Position numbers and translations under genes: made by a program. Below the pieces are notes generated by a model, which was not told the origin of the DNA, made no database searches, and saw nothing but the letters and a program-made list of their open reading frames with translations. Below are positions 36,906 through 47,540 of a stretch of 64,000 nucleotides of DNA, piece after piece. Numbering within the stretch: position 1 is the stretch's first letter; every line of letters starts with the position of its first letter. The DNA lies in the NCBI GenBank assembly GCA_033065855.1, contig JAVXUO010002923.1:252001-316000 (forward strand). The letters run 5' to 3'. The stretch comes from Escallonia rubra. Its lineage: Eukaryota; Streptophyta; Magnoliopsida; Escalloniales; Escalloniaceae.

Positions 36906-37615
36906 TCTGCCAATTGAAAAACAAAGGAATAATTTAATAGAGTACTTGTCTAACCTAAAGCAACCTTTTTAACACGTGAAATCATTAAGAAACAATAGGG
37001 TTCAATATGGTGGGGTAAGGTTCAATATGGTGGGGGACAGAGGGACCACAAGCAATCAACAACACAACAAACTGAATAACTTTGTAATACAGAATAGGAC
37101 AATCGGTTGCATGCATGTGAATTGACAGAAACATATAATACACAAAATCCCTAGGCAAGGCCGAAACCTTAGATTACATAGAAACCCTAGAAATTTAAAA
37201 ATTCGTAAATTAACACAGAAACCCTAGATTGCACAGAAACATTTCCCAATATCACAAATTAAATATACTTTCGTTTGTCAAAATCACGAGTTCAACATAA
37301 AAGCATTTCTCAAAATAATAAAATTACCTGGAATTGCACTTAGTTTTGTGTTCGACTTCGTTTTTTATTTCCACCAGTTCCAAATCCTTCAGTTTATGAC
37401 ACCAATGTTCGATTTCGTTCCTGATTTGTGTCTTCCTTGTAGATTATTCACATTCTTTCAATTCGGTTTATGGGATCTTGTTAGAAAGTGACGGGTTGAG
37501 GAGAGAGATGGTGAGAATTCGAGTCAAAGGTCTTGAGTATGGTGTTTGACAAACGAGACCGATGTGGTTCTATACAGGGGTAGTTTAGGAAATTCCTTAA
37601 TTCCGTAACGGGAGT

Positions 37616-37725
37616 TGACGGATGTAACACTTTTTAAACCTTAGATGTCTTCTTGCAATTTTTGTAACGGGAGGGGTCTTTTTGCAACTACCCCAAACCA
37701 CAGGAGTATTTTACGCAATTTTCCC
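37616..37725 (-). repeat. MULE1 right terminal inverted repeat
   Basis: Mirror copy of the left TIR. The transposase leader lies immediately inside (36906-37615), so this TIR is probably its promoter, as in MuDR. Confidence 0.95.
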
Positions 37726-37734
37726 AAAGAAAAA

Positions 37735-38310
37735 AGGTGAATAGGTTTTTCAAATTGGGGATTAAACAATTGATGGTTGTACTCCACTCCCGTCACAAAA
37801 AGACCTAAAGAAGACAGTGTTACTTCTCTTGTGTAGTAGAGTATGTGCTTTTTTTTTGTCTCATACAAGAAGAGATTGATATTCGCACTCAACCTTTGAT
37901 TACATAAGTTCGCTTTGGCGCGAAAGATACAAGAGTGTCAGAAAAGGGCATGGAAAAATGTCTCTAAAGATTTTATTAACAAAAATAGATCGCGTATGGT
38001 GAAAAGTGTAGTGCGGTTATTAATTGCCTTCAATAATAGAAAAAGCATAAGCGTAACAGTGATAGAGATGACGTGGTGAAATAAAAACCTTTACCGCTTT
38101 CATCTAGTTTAACCCACCTCCCTGTTACACCAAATTATCTCTATCACCGTTCGAGTGAATTTTTTGCTTAATTAAGGTAGACATTGCTCAATGCTAGCTT
38201 TTAAAATTAAATCATATCGGAACACGCGAGTCAATACTAGAGAAAGTATATGAATTAAGAATCGGGAGTAAGGAATAATGATAAGTTAGATTCATATATT
38301 AGGACATCAT
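37735..38310. other. Short intergenic spacer with a possible small MITE
   Basis: No coding sequence. AACAGTGATAGAGATGACGT (about 38057) and TTATCTCTATCACCGTT (about 38135) form an imperfect inverted repeat spanning roughly 100 bp, possibly a small MITE. No target duplication was established. Confidence 0.35.
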
Positions 38311-39213
38311 TGTACACACAAAATTCGTGTCTAAACTGCGAGACAAGAAATAATCGCACAAAAATTTAATTTAATGATTTTTAAAGTAAAGGTTACACCA
38401 CTCTGTGATTTTTACACAATAAATGCAAATCCTCTAATTCGATCTCCGATTTGGACACGATCCAAGGGCTGAAATAGCTTGATCTTGAAACATGAATTTT
38501 GGCTTCTTCAATCTTCACGGTTGAAAGATCGTCGAAGCGGCGCTTGCTCGAAGGCTTCAAAGCTTTATCCCGAACAAGTATGTTGATCCTTGACTTGTAG
38601 AATCACTGATGTTGAAGGCGAATTCTTCTTCAATTTGAGGCGAAAGAGAAACTGATCTTTGTGACTTGAAAGTGCTCGATTGAAGAACGGCACTACGTTA
38701 GTGCGTATTGTTCTTCAAATGAAGCACAACCTGTGAGAAGACAACGTTTCGGTGGAGCTTAGGCCTTGATCGCGGAGACCATGTGTGTCCTGCTTTCCTG
38801 CCCCAAGCTCTCTATTTATAGGCAAGGTAGTGGGCTTAATTTCGGAAGGCCCATGACTTGAGGTTTCAATTTGTAATTAAAGAAATTTTGTCTCCCTTTA
38901 ATTCAATCAGGATTTCTTGATTAAATGGATCTTTATTTCCATTTAATTTAGAGTTTCTTTCTTTAAGTCAAAGTTGACTTATTTGAGTTTTATGGTAGCA
39001 AGACCACTTTTGGGCTAGACCAAATAATTTTATTTGGACTAGTTACTCTAATCAACTTTGGTTTGAGTCAATTATTTTATCTGATCCCAAGTCAGCACTT
39101 TGAACCCGCTTTTTCGCAACGTTGAATATTTAATCAGTCAATAAACTTTTAAATTATTGACTAAGCACAAATTTTCGTTGTCTACGATCATATTCATATT
39201 GTATTGCTCATCA
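38311..39213 (-). mobile_element. Probable solo LTR, 0.9 kb, minus orientation
   Basis: The plus strand reads TGTACACACAAAATTC at the left and TATTGCTCATCA at the right, giving TG...CA ends. Flanks ATCAT (left) and ATTAT (right) match at 4 of 5 bases. On the minus strand a TATA box (CCTATAAATAGAGAG, about 38820) precedes a plausible R/U5. There is no internal region or second LTR. Boundaries are my best guess; the LTR nature rests on the promoter and termini. Confidence 0.5.
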
Positions 39214-39273
39214 ATTATCATCATTCATAAAAGTCCTAAGTACTAAGTTGTATTCAATCAATTAAATTTTATT

Positions 39274-40271
39274 GGGCTAATTACACCTATGTCGCTGAGG
39301 TTATGGGGTAATTACAGTCAAGGACACAAAGTTTCAAAATTGTAACATTCCGTGACCAAAAGTGTTTCAAATGTATCACCCGTATCCATCCATCAGGGTT
39401 TCGTCCAAAAAGTGTACTTTTTTATGATGTCATCAATATATATTTTTAAAATGACGATACTACCCCTTATACTTTATTATGGTAAATACCCAATTTTCTC
39501 TCTCCACAATTTAAACCGTAGATCTGAAGTCACCGTCGACAGCCCCCCTCCGCCGCCCCACGCCGCCAGCAGCCCCCCTCGCCCACCATCCGGTAGAACC
39601 ACCCCACCATGCGGCAAGCCACGGCGCGGAAGTGCTCCTGGCCGGCGGTGTCCCAAATCTGGGCCCTGAACTCCTTGCCGCCGATCTCCATGCTCTGGGT
39701 CTGGAACTCCACACCGATGATGGCCTTGGAGTGCGGGTTAAACTCATCCTGGGCGTACCGAGACAGCAGGTTCGACGGATCATGTTCTGCCTCCAATGGG
39801 TCTGGTGCGACGAGTGTAGGGAGTGGCCGCCGCTGCCAGAGAAGGAGGAGGGGGGCGGCAGGCGTCGAAGACGATGCCGCAACGCTGAAGGTACTCGATG
39901 ACCATGTTCGGCAAGTTGCGCTATGGTGTACTCGTCGATTGCGGAGTCCTAGATGAACATTGAGGTTCGGCTTCCATCTAGTTCTACGGATACCAAGTCA
40001 GCGGCAATTCTGCCGGCGGCGTGGGGTGAGGTTGATTCCATGATTCCAAATTAGGGTTCCAAACTAGTAAAGTCTTTCTTTAAAAAAAAATTGAAGTAAT
40101 GGCATTGGAAAAGAAATAAGGTTCCAACTTAGGGGCAATACAGTATTTTCATTAAAACTGTTAGAGTTTTTAGGGTTCCGTTTGGTCAATGGACACAAGT
40201 GTAATTTGTCGAAATTATTGTCTTTGACTGTAATTACCCCCTAACCTCAGGGACATAGGTGTAATTAGCCC
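39274..40271. mobile_element. Pack-MULE carrying a captured Rab GTPase exon
   Basis: The termini are GGGCTAATTACACCTATGTC on both sides as inverted repeats. The TIRs extend about 50 bp with good similarity, and the perfect 9-bp target duplication AATTTTATT is at 39265-39273 and 40272-40280. It is a 998-bp element with AT-rich ends and a GC-rich interior (39530-40030). The interior includes a Rab GTPase fragment and no transposase, which defines a Pack-MULE. It ends 45 bp before MULE2 begins. Confidence 0.92.
39620..39796 (-). pseudogene. Captured RABA5-like Rab GTPase fragment
   Basis: The minus-strand translation gives [40 protein letters not shown] and [12 protein letters not shown]. This is the Rab region from just after the P-loop through switch I (with the G2 Thr replaced by Ile in KAIIGVEF) to switch II (the WDTAGQE G3 box). 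The EFNPHSKA…QSMEI wording is closest to plant RABA5 proteins. The P-loop, NKxD and SAK boxes and the prenylated tail are missing, and the frame runs into unrelated sequence on both sides. A further stretch at 39800-40045 may be a second captured piece; I do not recognise it. Confidence 0.85.
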
Positions 40272-40621
40272 AATTTTATTCTATGTTTCTAGTTTTGTAT
40301 TTTACATTATGTTTTAGGGTCAAATACACGTAGGTACCCTGGAACTACCACAAAGTCTCACTTAAGGGTCCCAAAGTTTAATTTTTACACATAAAGACCT
40401 GAAACTACAAATTGTCAATAAGTGAGTACATCCGTCCACTTTCTTAACGATTGAGGCTTTTCTGTCAGGGGCATTTTTGGGTTTCCATATTTGGGTGTTT
40501 CTCGCCTTTCACTGTTGACACTCTTCTTTCCCTCTCTTTCCATCTATTTTTCCCACATTTGCCTATCTTTACATACATGTTTCTATATATATACATACTG
40601 AGCTTTCTACAAAGGAGGGAG

Positions 40622-41042
40622 ATGGAAAATAATGAAGTGTATTGCTACTGCGGTAGGAGGGCCAGATCTGTGACCTCCTGGACAGCCAAAAACCCGGGAA
40701 GAAGATTTTGGGTGTGCTTGAAACCGAAGGTAAGATCCCAAAATTTGAATGATTTTGACTTATTTAAACTGGATGATAGGTAAGACCAGATCTGAATGCA
40801 TGTTTCAAGGTAAAGATTGTGGCTTTTTTGGATGGCGTGATCCATAGATGTGTGCAAGATTGAAGGAGGTTATACCTGGACTGCTGCGCAAGCTCAATTC
40901 GTTGGAGAGGAAGCAAAAAGCAGAAAGAAGGGCCTTCATAGTTGGGATATTGGTTTCTTGGTTTGTATATTGGTTCATGTATGCAAACTCAGGGAGTACA
41001 ACTAGGAAAGGGAAAGGGAATTTAGAGCTGATGCAGCTGTAG
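40622..41042 (+). pseudogene. MULE2 second gene: GRF-type zinc finger plus membrane segment, disrupted
   Basis: Exon 1 (40622-40729) encodes MENNEVYCYCGRRARS…RRFWVC, the first half of a GRF finger, and ends at a good donor (AAG then GTAAGA). The second half is at about 40810-40850 (KDCGFFGWRDP), followed by an in-frame TAG and then MCARLKEVIPGLLRKLNSLE, a Lys/Glu-rich helix and a membrane segment (FIVGILVSWFVYWFMYA). The visible splice acceptors do not put the second half in the GRF frame, and the TAG also interrupts it, so this copy looks inactivated. Architecture and position match the MULE1 gene at 31985: left TIR-proximal, facing the transposase. Sequence identity between the two proteins outside the finger is low. 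Confidence 0.72.
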
Positions 41043-41259
41043 GTGTTAGGATTAAGTTAGGTATGTAATGTATTAGGGTCTTGTGTATGCACCTTGAAAA
41101 TTTAGAATTTTGTGTATGCATTTTGAAAATGAATGAAAAAAGGTTTGCCCTATATGCTGTGAAATGACAAAAGCATGTGTGGTATGGTCAATTTAAGAAA
41201 CAGGGGAACAAAACATAGGACCACCCCTGCTCCTCTGTTTTATAAATGCACACTTCCTA

Positions 41260-41540
41260 ACACAAAATGCAAATGCAAAAAGAGATATGCCAAATGCAAA
41301 ACCATGCTTGCCAAATGCAAATGCAAATGCAAAACCTAAACTCACATGCAAAACCTAAACAACTCTACCAAATGTTGAACCAAACATCAATGCCAAACAT
41401 CAATGCTAAACCAAAACCCAAATCCAAATCCAATGCACATCCTGACAGTGGCTTAAATGAACCCTACCAAACATCACCAACCCTTTCAACTCACAAACAC
41501 AAGCCTCACAAATGCAATACCAAACAATCCAATTCCTGTC
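41260..41540. repeat. ATGCAA/CCAAA-rich simple repeat region
   Basis: Short degenerate repeats of AATGCAA and AAACCTAAAC, in the spacer 3' of the MULE2 GRF gene. No gene is seen. Confidence 0.6.
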
Positions 41541-41924
41541 AATGACAGACAAATAAATGGAAAAGAGAGCATTCTGTTTCCCAACCAAAATGTACAATTT
41601 ACAAAATAAAAAATTACATTGCATTAAGTCACAATATCTGTTACAGAAGATGCCAACATCACATGACTTAAAGCAAAAGTGCACACCAGAAAGCTTCACA
41701 ATTGTCTGAGCTTTAACAGGCATTACTGGACAACAACTTGCCTCCGCTGATCAAAAGCTGTACATTTATCTTCAAAAAGTGCTACACCTAACACAAACCC
41801 CTAAAAGATTGCTACACTACTAATTCTAACTTCACTTCTTCCCATTCCCTCTGCTTCTTGTTGTTACTCCATCCCTGGTAGCAGCTTGTAGAGGTGATAA
41901 AAAGGCATATTTCTTCCCCCTGCC

Positions 41925-44233
41925 TAGTGGTGTCAAAGGGCCAGGGTTGGGCCGGCCCAGCCCGGGCCCAGTGGGCCAAAAGAGAAAAAGGGCTGGGGCC
42001 GGGCCAGAGAGAATGGAAACCGGGCCGGGCCAGATTAATGGGGTATCTAAGCCCAGTCCAAGCCCTGGCCCTAGGCCCTATATTTAGGGTCGGGCTTGGG
42101 CCGGGCCCGGGCCCAATCCCTTTTTTTTTTATAAAAAATTTCTTGTTATTCAAATTAAATACTTTAATTGACATAATTTCTTGTTATTATGTAAGCAAAT
42201 TATAATTTAATAATTAGCGTATATATATTACCACATATATGTGTATACAAGCAAATAAAACAACTAAAAATCCCTAGGCACGCACACATATATGTAGTAA
42301 TATGTGTGTATACAATAAATATTTATAGCATTCAAATATTCAAACTGATGGAGTTAAATTGAAGATAAATTTATTCATAGGCCCTCCTCCTTTTATTCGG
42401 GCTTGAGACCGGCTGCTTGTAAATAGACAGGCAAAGTTACTTATTTTTTATTATATATATGAAAAAATATATATCTTGCTTGTAAAAACCTATTCGATAT
42501 ATATATATATAATAACAAATTCAACGAGACCGTCTCTTTGTTCTTGCTGATTATAAACAAATAACTTACCGTTAAAGGATAACTGCGTTTGGCTAGGTTC
42601 GATGTGGCCGCTTCGAGGTGCACACATAGGGTAGTGCCTGTTAAGATGTCCATTACCAGAACCAGTGGTAAAAAATTTAGTACAATACTTACATCGAGCT
42701 TTTCGGGCGCCGTCCACCGTAATTTCATCAAAATGATTCCAACACTCGGTTTTTTTTTTCACCTTTTGGACTTCTGGCTGACTACTGGAAGTATTGCTCG
42801 GCCCTTCTCCATCACGACTGCCCATCGGGTTAACATTATGCCACGGAGTAGTAGCTTCGCCAACCGAGCTGCGTCCTTGACTATAATGCGGGGGGTCTTG
42901 TGAAGGCGTGTATTCAAAATCTGGAATATTTTGATTGAACTCCCAATTGGCTTGGGTATCTATCATACAACCTGTACTCATTCGTCCAGGAACGAATGGT
43001 TGTGGTGGTGCTTGGATTGGTGTTTGTGATGACCGTGGCGGTGGAGCTTGTGCTGGTGGTGGTATTTGTGATGATGATGATGTTTTTCGTGATGATGATC
43101 CACGCCTGAATTTCTTTAGTATTCCAGACATATTTGACGCTAAATTTTTTTACTAGATTGGAAAATAAAATTAGTAATATTAAACTAAATGCAGGAATAA
43201 GAGCAGTAATTACTAATTAGAAATAACAATTAAAAAGAATTAAAGAGTAACTAACGAATAAGAGTAATTAGTAACTCAAAATTGGAGAAAGTTAATAATT
43301 AAAAAGAATTTGGTAATAGTAATAAATAAATAAGAATGCGCTAATTACTAATTAGTAAACAAAAGAATTAGAGAGTAACAAATTAATGAAAGAAGTAGGT
43401 TAGTAATCAGAATATAGGAAAAGTAGTAATTAGTAAACGAGAGTAGTAATTAGCAAGAGTACAAATTAGTGAGTAATAATTAGCAAGAGTAGTAGTTGGA
43501 GAGGAAAATAGTAGCAAAACTTGTAGAAATGTAGAATGTTGAGATAAGAGAGAGTAAGATGATTGGTGTGAAAAATTAGAAAGAAAGGGTGTGAATTTAT
43601 AGATTTTTGAAAGTTCACAAAAGACCAAAATGCCCCTTAAAACTATCCGTTTATAGTTGTTGGGGAGGGTAAGAGTGTAAAAAACCTTTAAAGAGTTGAA
43701 AAAATTAAGTTGGATCAAAATACCCCCCAAACTAGTCGTTATATTGCTGTTGGGAGGATAAAAGTGGAATTTAAGGAAATAATGGAGAATATGGCCGTTG
43801 GGGGAGAGGGGGGGGGAATCTGATTTGAAATTTTATTGAAGCCAGCAAGAGAATGGCCTAGAAAGGGCTAGAGAAAGGGCCTAAAATGGGCTAGAAAAAG
43901 AGCCGAAAAAGGGCCTAAAAATCGGGCCTGATTTAGGGCCGAAAAGGGGCTGATTTCGGGGCCAAAATCGGGTCAAACCCGGGCCAGCCCTAAAAACGGG
44001 TCAGGGCCTAAAAAACGGGCCGGTTTCGGGCCAGCCCGTTTTTTAGGGCTTGACTCGGGCTTTTTAGGGCCGGGCCGGGCCTGGCCTGGATAATTTTTTG
44101 GGATTATGTGGCCTGGTCCAGAGCCCTAAAGAAGTGGGCCGTCACTGTTCACGTGAAGGGCCGGGCCAACCCAGGCAAAAAATGGGCCGGGTCGGGCCAG
44201 CCCGCGGGCCGCCCGACCTTTTTGACACCTCTA
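41925..44233 (-). mobile_element. hAT element nested in MULE2 (copy 2, internally deleted)
   Basis: The ends are TAGTGGTGTCAAAGGGCC and, at the right, GACCTTTTTGACACCTCTA, with GGGCCGGGCC-rich subterminal repeats. Flanks CCCCTGCC and CCCTTGCT look like a decayed 8-bp duplication (two mismatches). It carries the first exon of a BED-finger transposase on the minus strand with a leader matching the hAT copy at 25670-27428. The catalytic region is absent, so it is a deletion derivative. Confidence 0.85.
42571..43131 (-). CDS. BED-type zinc finger exon of a truncated hAT transposase
   Basis: The start MSGILKKFRRGSSSRKT at 43131 is followed by a Pro/Ser-rich linker and then, at about residues 128-175, a BED finger (WNHFDEITV, ARCKYCTKFF, HLNRHYPMC). 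The exon then reads QTQLSFNG up to a donor-like GTAAGT near 42570. In intact hAT elements this exon precedes the RNase-H-like catalytic region and the C-terminal dimerisation domain. Neither is found between 42570 and the element's end, only AT-rich sequence. If expressed it could yield a DNA-binding-only protein; this is inference. Confidence 0.75.
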
Positions 44234-46351
44234 CCCTTGCTTCTGTGCAATGGTTGAGGGCACTGCACAAAGGCTGGATGTGCATCAGTAGCAGTTTCTC
44301 TGGGGTGCTTGACTATGTAGGTCCATAAGAGCCTGCAAATGTGTGGACCTGCACAGGGTGTGTTCAGTGGTTAAAAATGTGTTTCAAGTAAAAACTACAC
44401 TGTGGTTGGGCTTGTAGGGTTTACCTGAGGTGCATTGGAAGATGCAGTTGGATTTTAAGTGGAGCTCCTGAGTGTATTTCTTTGAACCTATATTAGTGAA
44501 CAAAAGGAAATTATGCATACTAATGATGGTCAAGTATTGAAAAAAATTAGGATATGCAAAGTCTCACTTGAAGCTTTTTTCTTCTCATGTGCCTAGCTGC
44601 TCTGTCACTATCATGTGTTGCATCTGTATCTTCATCAATTGGTGGTGGCTGGCTTAGGTATACTGTGGTTGGTTCTTCTGTCACTGGTGCTGCTCCTGGT
44701 GGTTCTGGTGCTGCTCCTGGTGCTGCTGCTGGGACTGAACCTCCTACTACTGCTACTGCATCTCTTCATGGTTCTGCTTGGCTTGATCTATGTACACTCC
44801 TGCTGCAACTTCTTCTGTTGTGCCCCCCTTTCCCACAGAGTGTACACTTATAATGTCTATTAGATCTAGGGATTTTGTTTGGGTGTGAAGGCTCATCTGC
44901 ACTCCTTCTTCTAAGTTTTCTAGGCCTGCCTGGTTGTTTGTGGAAGTCTGGTGGCAAGATTGAGGGCAAGCCACATTTTGGCCACATATCAAGAGAATCC
45001 ATGGGGCTTATGATGTGTTCATATGCTTTCTTGAAGGTTGATACCCTGTAGCAAGCATTGACATAATTCTCTGGCAACTCCCCTTTGAAATGTAAACAGG
45101 AAATGACATGGATGTAGGGTATACCACTCAAGTCCCACTTTCTACATGTGCAACTGTGGTCCACAATATCAACCCTATACCTTTCACCCCCTACACAATT
45201 CACCTCAAACTTGCCACTCACAGAATGTGATGGAATACAGCTTCCACTATCCACATTTCTATCAAGTTCTGTATCCTTGGACATATATCTCAGGTCCATT
45301 TTTCAGCCAACTCCATTTGTTTCTGCAGCCTATTCATTAACTGAACCCTAACACTTTCTAGCATTGTCAATATTGGTTGATCCCTTGATTCAAGACTTCT
45401 GCTATTAAATGACTCACACATGTTGTTGCATACCATATAACACTTGGGGAATGTGTTGAAATGGGATCTTGACCACTGATGAGGTGGCGTCTCAATTAAC
45501 CACCTGTATGCCTCTTGACTAACCTTCTTAAGTTCTTCCATCCAATGCTCAAACTTAGGAATTTGACTAGCCTTAGCAGCTTTCACCAACAAATCATGCA
45601 AGTTCTTCCCTTTATGTCCAGCTCTCTTGTAATTCCCAAGCAGATGTATCACACAGAACCTGTGGTCTGAGTTTGGGACTGTGGATTCTAATGCAGTCAC
45701 TAATCCTTTTTGCTTATCACTCATAAATGTCCATGCACTCTGGTTTACCATGCCTATATCATCTTTCAATAGCTGTAAGAACCACTCCCATGAATCCTTG
45801 CACTCTGACTCAACCACATCATATGCTAAAGGGTACATTTGGTTGTTAGGATCCACCCCTACAGCACACAACATCTGCATATGGTTGGGCCCTTTAAGGC
45901 GGCAGCCATTAAGCCCAATAAGAGGCTTACATGCAGCCTTGAAACCAGCTTTTAATGGCCCTAGGCAGCAATAAAATCTCTCAAACTTTGGATTTCCTTT
46001 AGATATGCTACCCTCAACACATTTGACTACACATGTGGTCCCAGGGTTCAATCTTTTTAACTCTGCAGCATAGTCCCACAGCCTTGAAAACTGCTCAACT
46101 ATTGTCCCCTCAACAAGTTTCATAGCCTTTTTCCTTGTTTTGTATACCTGAGCCCTAGAAATATTCATCACCACATCTTTCATCACAGTTGACTTGAAGG
46201 CAGTTACAAGCAACTTAGGGTTTGTCCTAAAAACATCAATGTATCTCTTGGACATCCATCTAGAAGTCACATGCTTACTTTTGAATGATCTGTTGCATGT
46301 ATGCTTGTTAACTAAGGTTTTTACTTGTAGACTGTCATGTCCTCTAAACCT

Positions 46352-46352
<1 letters not shown>

Positions 46353-46419
<67 letters not shown>
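46353..46419. repeat. (AT)n microsatellite inside the MULE2 transposase frame
   Basis: About 33 AT units. On the minus strand it reads as alternating Ile-Tyr and keeps the transposase frame open between ATCTWL and SRFRGHD in the MuDR DNA-binding domain. Confidence 0.97.
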
Positions 46420-46420
<1 letters not shown>

Positions 46421-46959
46421 CCATGTACAAGTTGCACCTTCAGGGTTCTCGGGTTTACAACATGCTCTAAGTTTCCATTTACTATTCTTTACAAATTTAA
46501 TTGGTCTTCCCTCCCTAATGGCATACATCTTGATGGCATCTCTTGCCTGTGTATGGTTACTAAAAATCACTCCCAACTCAAATTTTGGATGCTCCATGGA
46601 ACTCTCAGCATTAAACTCTGCAAAACCCAATCCATTGTTTACTTCATCATCAGATGAACTTAATGCAGGTTGTATATGTCCACCAGAGAAACAATCATCA
46701 TCAGATGCAGCATCCCTCCTCATAACACTTTTCCCCTTCTCATTCCCCTTCTCAAGTAGGGTACCAGCAAACTCTGCAGCTCTGCTATGTTTGTATCAAA
46801 TAAAAGGTCATCACACTCAGACCCAAACTCACTGTCATCCATTTCTTCATAAGACCTGTCACTTTGACTGTCACTGTCAGCTTCCATGATTGGTCCACCA
46901 TGAACACCCACCTCAGTTTCCATGTTTACATTTTCCCCCTCATCACCACTGTCTCCCTC

Positions 46960-47540
46960 AGTTTCCATGCCTAAAGGCATGTTGACATCCCCCCTCATCA
47001 CCATTATCCCCCTCTGTTTCCATGCCTAAAGGCCTCTCAGCATTTCCTCCCCCATCACCATTGCCCCCCTCTGTTTCCAGGCCTAAAGGCCTCTCAGTAT
47101 TCCCTCCACCATCAACATTGTCACCCCTTGTTTCCAGGCCTAAAGGCATGTTGACATTCCCCCCTCATCACCATTGCCACCCTCTGTTTCCAGGCCTAAA
47201 GGCCTCTCAGCATTCCCTCCCACATCAACATTGCCACCCTCTGTTTCCAGGTCTAAAGGCCTCTCAGCATTCCCTCCCACATTAACATTGTGACCCTCTG
47301 TTTCCAGGCTTAAAGGCCTCTCAGCATTCCCTCCCACATCAACATTGTCACCCCCTATTGGCCTCTCAACATTCCCTCCCCTATCAGCCTTGTCACCCAC
47401 TGTTTCTAGGCCTAAAGACCTCTCAGCATTCCCTCCCCCATCAGCCCTGTCACCCACTGTTTCACTGCATGGAGGCATGTCAGCACTCCCTCCCAAGTCA
47501 GCCTTGTCACCCACTGTTTCACTGCCTGAAGGCATCTCAT
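46960..47540 (-). repeat. 57-bp coding minisatellite in MULE2 transposase
   Basis: CTGTTTCCAGGCCTAAAGGC recurs with a 57-bp period (for example 47013, 47070, 47184, 47241). Each unit codes for 19 residues of the type GGNAERPLGLETEGGNVDV. About ten units are present, and some are altered to a PSGSETVGDKAD-like version near the left border of the PB1-like domain. Period slips and frame changes occur at the distal units. Confidence 0.88.

Larger units (their letters stand above)
31548..37725 (-). mobile_element. MULE1: full-length Mutator-like element, 6.2 kb
   Basis: The terminal inverted repeats are 110 bp each (31548-31657 and 37616-37725). They start GGGAAAATTGCGTAAAATA and are almost identical. 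The perfect 9-bp target duplication AAAGAAAAA is at 31539-31547 and 37726-37734. It contains a minus-strand MuDR-family transposase gene starting near the right TIR and a plus-strand GRF-zinc-finger gene starting near the left TIR. The two genes converge, with their stop codons about 400 bp apart. TIRs and TSD are well kept but the transposase is broken. Confidence 0.95.

Noticed and set aside
44587-44863. Leu-rich and Gly/Ala-rich overlapping plus-strand frames
   Set aside because: They are antisense to the low-complexity C-terminal end of the MULE2 transposase.
46194-46889. 231-codon plus-strand frame
   Set aside because: It is antisense to the MULE2 transposase and kept open by the (AT)n tract.
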